The position numbers and the translations under genes were made by a program. Positions 54,055-63,485 of a DNA stretch of 64,000 nucleotides are shown here, in pieces. The first letter of the stretch is position 1. Each line of letters opens with the position of its first letter. Location of the stretch: assembly GCF_003711205.1 (NCBI RefSeq), contig NZ_CP031013.1, forward strand, positions 744,001 through 808,000. The letters run 5' to 3'. The DNA comes from Polaromonas sp. SP1 (GTDB lineage Bacteria > Pseudomonadota > Gammaproteobacteria > Burkholderiales > Burkholderiaceae_C). The notes beneath the pieces are model-generated. The model searched no databases, was not told the origin of the DNA, and saw nothing but the letters and a program-made list of their open reading frames with translations.

Positions 54055-55473
54055 TTAAAGCGCCGACTCGACGTAGGTGTAGATGTAGTTGGAGCCGCCG
54101 TTGACATTGCCCAGCAGGCGCGACGTGCCAAAAATACCGGAGCGGTGCGAGACGCCGAAGCCGATATAGGTTTCCTTCAGCGGGCGGTAGCCGATCAGGT
54201 CGCCCAGGCTCACGTCGATGGTCGGGTCCAGGAAATTCAGCATGCGCGAGGGCGACTTGCCGTTGGCCGCCAGGCTGGACGACTCAATGTAAGGCGCCCG
54301 CTGCGCCATCGACACGCCCACGCCCAGCCCCAGCCGCGTCTTCACGCGGTCGCTCCACGGAAAGCCCGAATACACCGCCTTCATGAACAAGTCGAGCTGC
54401 ACGCCGTTGGCCTGCAGGCCGCGCTCGTTGTGGTGCGTCAGGCCCACATAGCCGATGAAGTCCAGCGGCCAGCCGTTGACGTTGTTCAGGAAGGGCTTGC
54501 CCACCTGGATGCCGGTGATGCTGGTCGAATTGGTTTTGGCGGTGGAGAGGCACTGCGCCGTGATGATCTTGGCCAGGTGGCAGCCGTCCTCGGTCGATTT
54601 GCCGTACAGCAGCTTGAAGTAGGTGGGCGAGCTGTCTTCGGCCCATTCGCGCTTGTGGCCGCCGAAGTCATACGCCGCGCCCAGGTACACCGCGGGCAGC
54701 ACGCCTTTTTGCACGATGGGGCTGTCCTTGGTCTTGCTGTCCAGCATGGTGGCCGACACGCCGGCCAGCAGGCGCCAGCGCTGCGTCAGGTCGTAAGAGC
54801 CATACAGGCCGATGGAGGTCTGAATGCCGGAGCCCGGCGCATACGCGGGCCGGCCCGGTGTCGCCTCGCCGGGCTGCACGCCGTAGTAATAGTTGTTGAG
54901 CCTGGCGTCGCGCATGGACACGGTGATGTTGGGCCGCAGCATCCACGGGCCTGAGCGCCAGTCGTAGGTGTAGCCCAGGCGGACCTCGTTGCCCTTGTAG
55001 GTGTTGCTGATGTCATGCACCAGCTCGGCCTGCAGCGTGCCCCAGGGCTGGCGCCAGCGGTAAGCCAGGCCCAGGTCGATGCCCGAATCGCGCGGCGACA
55101 TGCCGGCCAGGCTGGCGGGCAGCCGCTCGGTCGGAAAGCCCTCCAGGCGCTGCTCGATAAAAAGGTCCAGCCGCTGCTCGGTGCCGTTGAGCAGCTTCAC
55201 GCCGCCGCGGTTGGCATGCAGGAAAAGCCGCTCGCCCTCATACAGGTACAGCGGCAGCAGGTCGTAGCGGGTGCCCGCATCCTTGTAGGGCGAGCGCTCG
55301 ATCCGCGTCACCAGGCCCAGGCCGGCGCTGCCGGGCGCCGAGAGGATGTCGGTGAGCGGCTCGGTGTTGCCGCCCGCCAGGGCCGGCGATACCGCGAAAA
55401 GGGCGCAAAGGCTGCCCAGCGCAAGGGTGGAGCCCACAAGGAGGCGGCGCGGCGAGAAGGTGAGATTCATCAT
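54055..55473 (-). CDS. Outer-membrane protein, MipA/OmpV-like
   Basis: A 472-aa exported beta-barrel protein. A signal peptide is plain (LLVGSTLALGSLCALFAVSPALA then GG). The mature part has barrel-type alternation and MipA-family segments (SPYKDAGTRYDLLPLYLYEGERLFL and GGVKLLNG-like), continuing with FGVSHRSGIFG near the end. MipA/OmpV proteins are usually about 250 aa, so this one is nearly twice as long. The last residue is Leu, not the usual Phe. MipA binds the lytic transglycosylase MltA in E. coli; that role is not shown here. Confidence 0.72.
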   Translation of the reverse strand: MMNLTFSPRRLLVGSTLALGSLCALFAVSPALAGGNTEPLTDILSAPGSAGLGLVTRIERSPYKDAGTRYDLLPLYLYEGERLFLHANRGGVKLLNGTEQRLDLFIEQRLEGFPTERLPASLAGMSPRDSGIDLGLAYRWRQPWGTLQAELVHDISNTYKGNEVRLGYTYDWRSGPWMLRPNITVSMRDARLNNYYYGVQPGEATPGRPAYAPGSGIQTSIGLYGSYDLTQRWRLLAGVSATMLDSKTKDSPIVQKGVLPAVYLGAAYDFGGHKREWAEDSSPTYFKLLYGKSTEDGCHLAKIITAQCLSTAKTNSTSITGIQVGKPFLNNVNGWPLDFIGYVGLTHHNERGLQANGVQLDLFMKAVYSGFPWSDRVKTRLGLGVGVSMAQRAPYIESSSLAANGKSPSRMLNFLDPTIDVSLGDLIGYRPLKETYIGFGVSHRSGIFGTSRLLGNVNGGSNYIYTYVESAL

Positions 55474-55603
55474 GTTTTTTTGGGGGAAAGTGCAAAAAAA
55501 GAGGGCAAAAAAGGGCTGCCCGATGGCTGGGGCGCGAAGGACACTCCGATGCTATCCACGAATGGCACACCCCGGCCCGCCCAACTTGTAAGCAAAACGG
55601 CAC

Positions 55604-55638
55604 AAACCGGCTAGGCCGGCATCCTTTTGGGCCGGTTT
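55604..55638. other. Hairpin upstream of the DUF4242 gene
   Basis: AAACCGGC at 55604-55611 pairs with GCCGGTTT at 55631-55638 around a 19-nt loop, 66 nt before the start of the next gene. The gap 55474-55704 otherwise holds A/T-rich promoter-like sequence and no gene that I can support. Confidence 0.35.
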
Positions 55639-55704
55639 CCTCACACGCCGGCTCACACGTACACTGCCTATCGTCGGGTCTCCACCAACTCAAAGGAGCC
55701 TGTT

Positions 55705-55980
55705 ATGCCCAAATTTGTGATCGAACGCGCCATCCCCGGACTCGGGGCCCTGAAGCCCGCCGAACTGCAATCCATCTCCCAGAAATCCTGCGGCGTGCTG
55801 CACGACCTGGGGCCGGACGTCCAGTGGATGCAAAGCTACGTGACGGGTGACAAGATGTACTGCATCTACCGCGCGGCCAATGAAGAACTCGTCAGGGAAC
55901 ATGCGCGCAGGGGGGGCTTTCCGGCGAATTCCATCGCGCAGGTCACCACCGTCATCGACCCCACCACCGCCGAAGCCTGA
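55705..55980 (+). CDS. DUF4242-family small protein (SCO4226-like)
   Basis: A 91-aa protein starting MPKFVIERAIPGLGALKPAEL, with WMQSYVTGDKMYCIYRAANEE and EHARRGGFPANSI, the typical DUF4242 pattern. One member, SCO4226 of Streptomyces, binds nickel; the role here is unknown. AAAGGAG precedes the ATG by 6 nt. The BTAD regulator gene starts 9 nt after its stop, so the two form an operon. Confidence 0.84.
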   Translation: MPKFVIERAIPGLGALKPAELQSISQKSCGVLHDLGPDVQWMQSYVTGDKMYCIYRAANEELVREHARRGGFPANSIAQVTTVIDPTTAEA

Positions 55981-55989
55981 GGCCCACCG

Positions 55990-57816
55990 GTGAAACCGCA
56001 AGCCCCCGACGCCCCGCCGCCGCAGGGGCTTGCCATTTACCTGCTCGGCCCGCCGCGGGTCGAGCGCGGCGGCAGCCCGGTGGCGGCCCCGCGCGGGCAC
56101 AAGGTCTGGGGTCTGCTCGCCTATTTGGTCCAGAGCGGCGCGCCGGTCAGCCGCAAACACCTGGCAGGGCTGCTGTTCGAGGATGCCGAAGACCCGCTGG
56201 CCGCCTTGCGCTGGAACCTCAGCGAGTTGCGCCGCCTGCTCGGCACCGACGGCCTGCGCGGCGATGTGCCGGCGCTGCCGCTTGAAGCGGCCAGCTACGT
56301 CGACCTGCGCGCCGTGCTGTCGGGAAGCTGGGCGCAGGCCCTGTGCGTGCCCGGCCTGGGCCGCGAGCTGCTGGAAGGCATGAATTTCCCCGGCAGCCCG
56401 GCCTTTGAGGTCTGGCTCGCCACCGAACGCCGCCATTTGCAGGCCGCCGCAGAAGCCGTGCTGCGCGAAGCCGCACTGGCCCGCATGGCCGCCGGCGCCA
56501 TGGCCGAAGCCGCCGCGCTGGCCGGCCGGCTGGTGCGGCACAACCCGCTCGATGAAAACTACCAGGCGCTGCTGGTGCGCAGCCTTGCGGCGGCAGGCGA
56601 CGGCGTGGGCGCGGCGCGCCAGGCCGCCGCCTGCCGGGAGCTGTTCCAGCGCGAGCTCGGCGTGCAACCCGGCGCCACGCTGGACGCCGCCATGCGCACG
56701 GTCACGGCGGTGCCCACTGCAGGGCCCGCCACCGGGCGCGCCGCGGCGCTGGCGCAGCTGGAAGCCGGCGAGGCGGCCATCGGCGCCGGCGCGCTGGATG
56801 CCGGACTGCAGTGCCTGCGCCGCGCCATTGTGGAAGCCGACGCCACCGGCGACGCCGTTCTGCGAACCCGGGCCCGCGTGGCGCTGGGCGGCGCACTGGT
56901 ACATGCCGCCCGGGGGCGCGACGAGGAAGGCGCCACGGCGCTCCACGAAGCGCTGGCGGTCGGCCGGGACGCCTCACCGGCGCTCGCCGCGGCGGCCTGC
57001 CGCGAACTTGGCTATGTGGAGTTCCTGCGCGGGCGTTACGAGCGCACGCTGGCGTGGCTGGAGCAGGCCGCCCCGCTGGCCGCCGGCGACCGCCCCGAGC
57101 AGGCGCGCATCGCCATCGTGCACGGCGCCGCGCTCAGCGACACCGCGCACTACACGGCCGCCATCGGCCTGTTGCAAGAGGCCGAAACGCTGGCCGCGGC
57201 CGCCGGCGACAGGCGGCAAACCGCCTACGCGCTGTCGATGCTGGGGCGTGCGCTGCTGCTGCACGGGGATCCCGATGCCGCGGCCGGCGCCCTGGACAGG
57301 TCGGTCGGCCTCGCCCAGCAAGGCTGGACGGCGTTTGTGCCGTGGCCGCAATCGCTGCGGGCCGAAGTCGACCTGGTGCGCGGCGACGTGGACGCCGCGG
57401 CGAGCCGCTTTGAACACGCTTTTGCGCTCGGCTGCCAGATCGGCGACCCTTGCTGGGAAGGCATTGCCGGCCGGGGCCTGGGATGCGTGGCCATCGCGCG
57501 CGGTGAGCCGCAGCGCGCGGTCGAAATCCTCCTTGACGCCATCGCGCGCTGTACTCGCCTGCCGGACGCCTACCTGTGGGGCAAGGCCTATGCGCTTGAC
57601 GCCCTGTGCGGCGTGGCCGTGGCGCACGCCATGCCCCAGGCCTCGGCCTGGATCAACGACATGCAGGGCCTGGCCGCGCGCAGCGGCATGCGCGAGTTGA
57701 CGGTGCGCGCCTGCCTGCACCGCGCCGCACTCGGCGACAGCGCCAGCGGGGCCGCGGCGCGGCTGCTCGCAGGCCGGATCGACAACCCCGCGCTGCACGC
57801 GCTGGCCGCGCTTTGA
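55990..57816 (+). CDS. BTAD/SARP-type transcriptional regulator with TPR-like tail
   Basis: A 608-aa protein from a GTG start. It begins with a winged-helix trans_reg-like region (IYLLGPPRVERGGSPVAAPRGHK, LLAYLVQSGAPVSRKHLAGLLF), followed by a bacterial transcriptional activation domain (residues about 95-240: NPLDENYQALLVRSLAAAGD, LFQRELGVQPGATL) and then about 350 residues of Ala-rich helical TPR-like repeats. SARP-like regulators of this kind without a NACHT ATPase are seen in Burkholderiales. Signal and targets unknown; the flanking DUF4242 and DUF2917 genes are natural candidates. Confidence 0.82.
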   Translation: MKPQAPDAPPPQGLAIYLLGPPRVERGGSPVAAPRGHKVWGLLAYLVQSGAPVSRKHLAGLLFEDAEDPLAALRWNLSELRRLLGTDGLRGDVPALPLEAASYVDLRAVLSGSWAQALCVPGLGRELLEGMNFPGSPAFEVWLATERRHLQAAAEAVLREAALARMAAGAMAEAAALAGRLVRHNPLDENYQALLVRSLAAAGDGVGAARQAAACRELFQRELGVQPGATLDAAMRTVTAVPTAGPATGRAAALAQLEAGEAAIGAGALDAGLQCLRRAIVEADATGDAVLRTRARVALGGALVHAARGRDEEGATALHEALAVGRDASPALAAAACRELGYVEFLRGRYERTLAWLEQAAPLAAGDRPEQARIAIVHGAALSDTAHYTAAIGLLQEAETLAAAAGDRRQTAYALSMLGRALLLHGDPDAAAGALDRSVGLAQQGWTAFVPWPQSLRAEVDLVRGDVDAAASRFEHAFALGCQIGDPCWEGIAGRGLGCVAIARGEPQRAVEILLDAIARCTRLPDAYLWGKAYALDALCGVAVAHAMPQASAWINDMQGLAARSGMRELTVRACLHRAALGDSASGAAARLLAGRIDNPALHALAAL

Positions 57817-57845
57817 CACCGCCGCCGCAATACCTCAAGAGGCTG

Positions 57846-58316
57846 ATGATGAAGACAAACACCTTGCACGGCGGAACCCGGCTGCTGGCGCCCGGCCAGG
57901 CGCTGCGCCTGCCCCGCGCGGGCGGCGAACTGACGGTGCTGCGCGGCCGGCTCTGGCTGACGCGCAACCACGACCTGGGCGACCACTTCATCGAAGCGGG
58001 GCAACGCGTGTGGCTGGACGCCGGCGAGAACGCAGTGGTTGAATCAGCAGGAAGGCAAAAGCAGCAAGGCGCCAGCCTGCACTGGGAGCCCTGCCGGCAA
58101 GGGGTTTTCAGCGCCCTGCTCGCCGGGCCGCTGAACGGCACGGCCTTCCTTGCGCTGCTGGCGGCCCGCGCTTTCATGGCGCTGGGACGCAGCGCCGCAG
58201 CGGGCGCCATCCGGGCGCGCGGCCGCCGCGAGACCAGCGACTGCCATGCGGTGTTCATCGCGCTGGAGCGTGGCGGTGCAGCGCAGCCTGCGGCCTTCAA
58301 AGGCCAGCGCCCCTAA
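57846..58316 (+). CDS. DUF2917-family protein
   Basis: A 156-aa protein of unknown function. The DUF2917 core is LPRAGGELTVLRGRLWLTRNHDLGDHFIEAG in outline, ending GQRVWLDAGENAVVES at about residue 60. The C-terminal 80 residues are Ala/Arg-rich with a possible short membrane or amphipathic stretch (ALLAGPLNGTAFLALLAA). AAGAGG precedes the double ATG (57846 and 57849). Starts 29 nt after the BTAD regulator. Confidence 0.74.
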   Translation: MMKTNTLHGGTRLLAPGQALRLPRAGGELTVLRGRLWLTRNHDLGDHFIEAGQRVWLDAGENAVVESAGRQKQQGASLHWEPCRQGVFSALLAGPLNGTAFLALLAARAFMALGRSAAAGAIRARGRRETSDCHAVFIALERGGAAQPAAFKGQRP

Positions 58317-58355
58317 AGAAAAAAGGCCCAAGGCGTCAACGCCTGGGGCCTCTTG
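58317..58355. terminator. Bidirectional terminator between DUF2917 gene and ssb
   Basis: Stem GGCCC (58325-58329)/GGGCC (58346-58350) enclosing AGGCGT/ACGCCT. On the minus strand it is followed by a run of T (58324-58317), a strong end for ssb; on the plus strand TCTTGTTT follows, which is weaker. Confidence 0.8.
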
Positions 58356-58377
58356 TTTGCAACGCCGAAGCGGCGGA

Positions 58378-58872
58378 TCAGAACGGAATATCGTCGTCCA
58401 TGTCGTCGAAACCGCTGGCAGCCTTGGAGGCCGCTGGCGCCTGCCGGGGTGCGGCTGCGGCAGGTGCGCGTGCCGGTGCGGACTGGCGCGGGGCTTCGTA
58501 GCCGCCGCCGTCGTCACCGCCGGGGCCGCCCATGCCCTGGCGGCTGCCCAGCATCTGCATCTGGTCGGCGCGGATTTCAGTGGTGAATTTTTCGATGCCG
58601 TCCTTGTCGGTCCACTTGCGCGTGCGCAGGCTGCCTTCAACGTACACCTGCGAGCCCTTGCGCAGGTACTGGCCGACGATCTCGGCCAGGCGACCGTTGA
58701 ACACCACGCGGTGCCATTCGGTGGCTTCTTTCATTTCGCCGCTTTGTTTGTCTTTCCATTTGTCGGTGGTGGCAATGGTGACGTTGGCGACCTGGTCGCC
58801 GCTCGGGAAAGTGCGCATTTCGGGGTCGCGGCCGAGATTGCCGACGACGATGACTTTATTGACGGATGCCAT
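58378..58872 (-). CDS. ssb: Single-stranded DNA-binding protein
   Basis: Binds single-stranded DNA in replication and repair. The 164-aa protein has the OB fold ([53 protein letters not shown]), a Gly/Pro/Ala-rich linker, and the acidic protein-docking tip DDMDDDIPF. Encoded near uvrA with an MFS gene between, the typical Burkholderiales order. No LexA site was found before it. Confidence 0.97.
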   Translation of the reverse strand: MASVNKVIVVGNLGRDPEMRTFPSGDQVANVTIATTDKWKDKQSGEMKEATEWHRVVFNGRLAEIVGQYLRKGSQVYVEGSLRTRKWTDKDGIEKFTTEIRADQMQMLGSRQGMGGPGGDDGGGYEAPRQSAPARAPAAAAPRQAPAASKAASGFDDMDDDIPF

Positions 58873-58905
58873 GGGGTGTTCTCCTGATCTAACCTGGATC
58901 GAACT

Positions 58906-60132
58906 TTAGAGTTTAACTGGGTGGCCCGGTGCGGCATTAGGGTTGTCTGTAACAGACGCAGCCCCATGCCGGCTGGGCGCCTTCATGGGCCAGGCCACCG
59001 CGAGCCACAGCAGCATCAGGCCGCCGCAGACTGCAAAAAGCCCCTCGGCGCCGTGCGTCTTGGTGATCCAGCCGCCGACCGCCCCACCGGCAAAAAAGCC
59101 CAGCGACTGCAGGGTGTTGTAGACCCCCAGCGCCGCACCGCGCGCATGCGCCGGCGCCACGCGCGATGCAAGACTGGGCTGCGTGGCCTCCAGCACATTG
59201 AAGCCGCAGAAAAACAGGAACAGCAAGCCCGCCAGCAAGCCCAGGCCGGGTGTCGCCGAAGCCACCCAGAGCAGGCCCAGCTGCACCAGCCCGATCAGGC
59301 CTACCGCGCCCAGGAACACGGCCCGCAGGTAGCCGCGCTTTTCCAGCGGAAACAGCGTCATGCCCATCACCACAAATGAGGCCAGCACCGCCGGCAGGTA
59401 CACCTGCCAGTGGCTGGCCTTGTCCAGCCCGGCGCCCACCAGCAGGGCCGGAATGGCGACCCACATGGCCAGTTGCACGGCGTGGAGGATAAAAACGCCA
59501 AAGTCCAGCCGCAGCAGGGCCGCATCTTTCAGGACTTCGGCCACACTGCCGCGCGGGCGGTTGGCGTGCTCCACCGGCTCGGGCGGCACCCACCAGATCA
59601 CCACGGCAATGCCACCCAGCGCCAGGGCGCCGGTCAGGGCAAACAGGCCATGCAGGCCGATGAGGCCGCCCAGCAGCGGCGCCACCACCAGCGAGAGCGC
59701 AAACATCAAGGCAATGCTGCCACCCACCAGGGCCATGGCCTTGGTGCGCACCTCGTCCCGGGTGGAGTCGGCCAGCAGCGCGGTGACAGCGGCCGAAATG
59801 GCGCCCGCGCCCTGCAGTGAGCGGCCGGCAATCAGCCAGTGAAGGTCGGGCGCCCAGGCCGCCACCAGGCTGCCCAGCGCAAAAACCACCAGGCCGGAAA
59901 TAATCACGCGTTTTCGGCCCCACCAGTCCGAGGCGATGCCGAACGGAATCTGCAAAAGGCCTTGCGTCAGGCCGTAAATGCCCATGGCCAGCCCAACCCG
60001 CGCCGGGTCATCGCCGCCGGGGTATTTGGCCGCCTCCAGCGCAAACACCGGCAGCACCAGGAAAAGGCCCAGCATGCGCAGCGCAAAAATCGACGCCAGC
60101 GAGGCGCTGGCGCGCCGCTCGGTAGCGGTCAT
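58906..60132 (-). CDS. Major facilitator superfamily transporter
   Basis: A 408-aa membrane protein with about 12 helices. The MFS loop 2-3 motif is seen as GIASDWWGRKRVIISG, and RSLQGAGAISAAVTALLADS matches helix 4-5 of drug/proton antiporter types. The start at 60132 (MTATERRASASLASIF) is preferred over longer frames because it leads directly into helix 1. Located between ssb and uvrA; substrate unknown, and its neighbours are likely positional rather than functional. Confidence 0.88.
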   Translation of the reverse strand: MTATERRASASLASIFALRMLGLFLVLPVFALEAAKYPGGDDPARVGLAMGIYGLTQGLLQIPFGIASDWWGRKRVIISGLVVFALGSLVAAWAPDLHWLIAGRSLQGAGAISAAVTALLADSTRDEVRTKAMALVGGSIALMFALSLVVAPLLGGLIGLHGLFALTGALALGGIAVVIWWVPPEPVEHANRPRGSVAEVLKDAALLRLDFGVFILHAVQLAMWVAIPALLVGAGLDKASHWQVYLPAVLASFVVMGMTLFPLEKRGYLRAVFLGAVGLIGLVQLGLLWVASATPGLGLLAGLLFLFFCGFNVLEATQPSLASRVAPAHARGAALGVYNTLQSLGFFAGGAVGGWITKTHGAEGLFAVCGGLMLLWLAVAWPMKAPSRHGAASVTDNPNAAPGHPVKL

Positions 60133-60240
60133 CGGGAAGGACAAAGGGGCAGTCGGCGCGGTCAAGGGGTAAAAAGCGGCAAAAAGGGCTGAAAAAGAGG
60201 GGAAAACGGGCAATCGGCCTGTATGACACGGCAAACCCGG

Positions 60241-60252
60241 CCGTCCGGACGG
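60241..60252. other. 12-bp palindrome between MFS gene and uvrA
   Basis: CCGTCCGGACGG is self-complementary and lies in the 189-bp divergent gap. No perfect LexA box (CTGT-N8-ACAG) was found here; TTGT-N7-ACAG at about 60265 is one base short. Confidence 0.3.
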
Positions 60253-60321
60253 TACCCAACCGGCTATTGTGCTTGAAACAGTGCTTCGGTCTATGATGGA
60301 GAGTTTTGCGGCTGCCACATC

Positions 60322-63300
60322 TTGAACTCTCCCGACGACAGCAAATACCTCGCTTCCCAGGCCGCAGAAGGCCGGCATGTGGCTGAGCCTGCAGGCCGTT
60401 ATCTGGCGCAGGCCCTGGCGGCGCAACGCATCAGCATTCGCGGGGCACGCACGCACAACCTCAAGAACATTGACCTGGACATCCCGCGCAACCAGCTGGT
60501 GGTCATCACCGGGCTGAGCGGGTCGGGCAAGTCAAGCCTGGCCTTCGACACGCTGTACGCCGAAGGCCAGCGCCGCTACGTCGAAAGCCTCTCCACCTAC
60601 GCCCGCCAGTTTTTGCAGCTGATGGACAAGCCCGACGTTGACATGATCGAGGGCCTGTCGCCCGCGATCTCCATCGAGCAAAAGGCGACCTCGCACAACC
60701 CGCGCTCCACCGTCGGCACGGTGACCGAGATCCACGACTACCTGCGCCTCTTGTTTGCCCGCGCCGGCACGCCGTTTTGCCCGATTCACGACTTGCCGCT
60801 GCAGGCGCAAAGCGTCAGCGAGATGGTCGACACCGTGCTGGCCCTGCCCGAAGACACCAAGCTGATGATCCTGGCGCCGGTGGCGCGCGACCGCAAGGGC
60901 GAGTTTGTGGACGTGTTTGCCGAGATGCAGTCGCAAGGTTATGTGCGCTTTCGCGTCGACGGCACGGCGTATGAGTACGACGACCTGCCCAAGCTCAAGA
61001 AAACCGAGAAGCACAACATCGACGTGGTGATTGACCGCATCAAGGTGCGCGCCGACATGCAGCAGCGCCTGGCCGAAAGCTTTGAAGCCGCGCTGCGCCT
61101 GGCCGACGGCAAGGCGATTGCGCTGGAAATGGACACGGACAAAGAGCATCTCTTCAGCGCCAGGTTTTCCTGCCCGGTATGCGACTACTCACTCAGCGAG
61201 ATGGAGCCGCGGCTCTTCTCGTTCAACTCGCCCGTCGGCGCCTGCCCGACCTGCGACGGCCTGGGCCACATGGAGTTTTTCGACCCGGCGCGCGTGGTGG
61301 CATTCCCCTCATTGAGCCTGGCCAGCGGCGCCGTCAAGGGGTGGGACCGCCGCAACGGCTATTACTTCTCGATGCTCGAGAGCCTGGCCAAGCATTACAA
61401 GTTCGACATCGACACGGCCTTTGAAGACCTGCCCGAGAACGTGCAGCAAGTGGTGCTGCACGGTTCGGGCGAGGAAGAAATCAAGTTCAGCTATGTGATG
61501 GACTCGGGCAACTTCGCCGGCAAGAAGATCACCAAGAAGCATCCCTTCGAAGGCGTGATCACCAACTTCGAGCGCCGCTACCGCGACACCGACTCCGCTG
61601 CCGTGCGCGAGGAACTCGCCCGCTACCGCAGCGTGCAGCCCTGCCCCGATTGCGAAGGCACGCGCCTGCGCACCGAAGCGCGCCACGTGTACCTGGTGGG
61701 CGCGCCGGAAGACGGCAGCGATCCCCTGGCGCGCAGCCACCGCAAGGCGATTTATGAAATCAGCCACGCCACGCTGCGCGAAAGCTTCGACTATTTCAAC
61801 GCGCTGAAGATGCAGGGCGCCAAGGCCGAGATTGCCGCCAAGGTGGTGCGCGAGATCGGCCTGCGCCTGAAATTCCTCAACGACGTCGGCCTCAATTACC
61901 TGAGCCTGGACCGCAGCGCCGAGACACTCTCGGGCGGCGAGTCGCAGCGCATCCGCCTGGCCTCGCAAATCGGCTCGGGCCTGACGGGCGTGATGTATGT
62001 GCTCGACGAGCCCAGCATCGGCCTGCACCAGCGCGACAACGACCGCCTGATCGGTACCCTCAAACATTTGCGCGACATCGGCAACAGCGTGCTGGTGGTC
62101 GAGCATGACGAAGACATGATCCGCGCCGCCGACCACGTGATCGACATGGGCCCGGGCGCCGGCATCCACGGCGGGCGCGTGATGGCGCAGGGCACGTTTG
62201 AAGAAGTGCGGGACAACCCCGCCTCGCTGACCGGCCAGTACCTGGCCCAGACGCTGAAGATCGCCGTGCCCCAACGCCGCACGCCCTGGCTGCCGACGGT
62301 CAAAGCGGTGGAAGCGGCCGAGAAGAAAAAAGTCTCGCGCTTTCCGCAAAGCCCGGCCGCCGAGCGCCGCGCCGCACGCGAAGCCGTGCACCAGGCCACG
62401 CTGGGCGACATGCAGGCGCTGCGCGTCATCAACGCCACCGGCCACAACCTCAAGGGCGTGAGTGTCGAATTCCCGGTGGGCCTGCTCACCTGCGTGACCG
62501 GCGTCTCCGGCTCCGGCAAGTCCACGCTGGTCAACGACACGCTGTACGCCGCAGTGGCGCGCACGCTGTACCGCGCGCATGAAGAGCCCGCGGCCCACGA
62601 AGCGATTGAAGGCATCGAGCATTTCGACAAGGTCATCAACGTCGACCAGTCGCCCATCGGCCGCACGCCGCGCAGCAACCCGGCCACCTACACCGGCCTC
62701 TTCACGCCGATTCGCGAGCTGATGGCCGAGATGAACACCGCGCGCGAACGCGGCTACGGCGCCGGGCGCTTCAGCTTTAACGTGGCCGGCGGCCGCTGCG
62801 AAGCCTGCCAGGGCGACGGCGTGGTGAAGGTCGAAATGCACTTTTTGCCCGACGTGTATGTGCCCTGCGATGTCTGCAAGGGCATGCGCTACAACCGCGA
62901 AACCCTCGAGGTGCAATACAAGGGCAAAAACATCGCGCAGATCCTCGATTTGACCGTCGAGGTGGCCGCCGAGTTCTTCAAGGCCGTGCCCACCATCTCG
63001 CGCAAGCTGCACACGCTGCTGGATGTGGGCCTGTCTTACATCAAGCTGGGCCAGGCCGCGACGACGCTGTCGGGCGGCGAGGCGCAACGCGTCAAGCTCG
63101 CGCTGGAGCTGAGCAAACGCGACACCGGCCGCACGCTCTACATCCTGGACGAGCCGACCACCGGCCTGCACTTTGCCGACATCGACCTGCTGCTCAAGGT
63201 GCTGCACCAGCTGCGCGATGCCGGCAACACGATTGTGGTGATCGAGCACAACCTGGACGTCATCAAGACCGCCGACTGGCTGGTCGACATGGGCCCCGAA

Positions 63301-63402
63301 GGCGGGGCCGGTGGCGGCACGGTGGTGGGCGTGGGCACACCCGAAGACATCGCCGCCAACCCGGCCAGCCACACCGGCCGCTACCTGGCCCGCCTGCTGT
63401 AA
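60322..63402 (+). CDS. uvrA: Excinuclease ABC subunit A
   Basis: Damage-recognition ATPase of nucleotide excision repair. The 1026-aa protein has two ABC modules: Walker [21 protein letters not shown] and [16 protein letters not shown], zinc motifs CPVCDY/CPTCDG and [14 protein letters not shown], and signatures [19 protein letters not shown] and [18 protein letters not shown]. It is longer than E. coli UvrA (940 aa), with about 37 extra residues before the usual start [15 protein letters not shown] and an insertion between the modules. The first codon taken here is TTG 60322 without a clear ribosome site; GTG 60379, preceded by GAAGG, is a good alternative. Confidence 0.96.
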   Translation: MNSPDDSKYLASQAAEGRHVAEPAGRYLAQALAAQRISIRGARTHNLKNIDLDIPRNQLVVITGLSGSGKSSLAFDTLYAEGQRRYVESLSTYARQFLQLMDKPDVDMIEGLSPAISIEQKATSHNPRSTVGTVTEIHDYLRLLFARAGTPFCPIHDLPLQAQSVSEMVDTVLALPEDTKLMILAPVARDRKGEFVDVFAEMQSQGYVRFRVDGTAYEYDDLPKLKKTEKHNIDVVIDRIKVRADMQQRLAESFEAALRLADGKAIALEMDTDKEHLFSARFSCPVCDYSLSEMEPRLFSFNSPVGACPTCDGLGHMEFFDPARVVAFPSLSLASGAVKGWDRRNGYYFSMLESLAKHYKFDIDTAFEDLPENVQQVVLHGSGEEEIKFSYVMDSGNFAGKKITKKHPFEGVITNFERRYRDTDSAAVREELARYRSVQPCPDCEGTRLRTEARHVYLVGAPEDGSDPLARSHRKAIYEISHATLRESFDYFNALKMQGAKAEIAAKVVREIGLRLKFLNDVGLNYLSLDRSAETLSGGESQRIRLASQIGSGLTGVMYVLDEPSIGLHQRDNDRLIGTLKHLRDIGNSVLVVEHDEDMIRAADHVIDMGPGAGIHGGRVMAQGTFEEVRDNPASLTGQYLAQTLKIAVPQRRTPWLPTVKAVEAAEKKKVSRFPQSPAAERRAAREAVHQATLGDMQALRVINATGHNLKGVSVEFPVGLLTCVTGVSGSGKSTLVNDTLYAAVARTLYRAHEEPAAHEAIEGIEHFDKVINVDQSPIGRTPRSNPATYTGLFTPIRELMAEMNTARERGYGAGRFSFNVAGGRCEACQGDGVVKVEMHFLPDVYVPCDVCKGMRYNRETLEVQYKGKNIAQILDLTVEVAAEFFKAVPTISRKLHTLLDVGLSYIKLGQAATTLSGGEAQRVKLALELSKRDTGRTLYILDEPTTGLHFADIDLLLKVLHQLRDAGNTIVVIEHNLDVIKTADWLVDMGPEGGAGGGTVVGVGTPEDIAANPASHTGRYLARLL

Positions 63403-63423
63403 TTTTTTGTTGTTGATGCGTCA

Positions 63424-63460
63424 GGGCGCGCGCCGCGCCCGGGCCGCGCCTTTTTGTTTT
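63424..63460 (+). terminator. Terminator of uvrA
   Basis: GGGCGCG (63424-63430)/CGCGCCC (63434-63440), with an alternative longer stem ending GCGCC at 63450, followed directly by TTTTTGTTTT. It starts 22 nt past the uvrA stop. Confidence 0.8.
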
Positions 63461-63485
63461 CCCTTTCTTTCATGGAATCCCGGTT

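Noticed and set aside
55474-55704. Small gene in the gap before the DUF4242 gene
   Set aside because: Short frames there lack a ribosome site and any coding pattern; the region looks like promoters and a hairpin.
60133-60321. LexA (SOS) box before uvrA
   Set aside because: The best match, TTGT-N7-ACAG near 60265, has the wrong spacing and a mismatch to CTGT-N8-ACAG.
61309-63372. 687-codon open frame on the strand opposite uvrA
   Set aside because: Shadow of a G+C-rich gene: His/Ala/Val-rich translation without any family pattern, fully covered by the well-supported uvrA.
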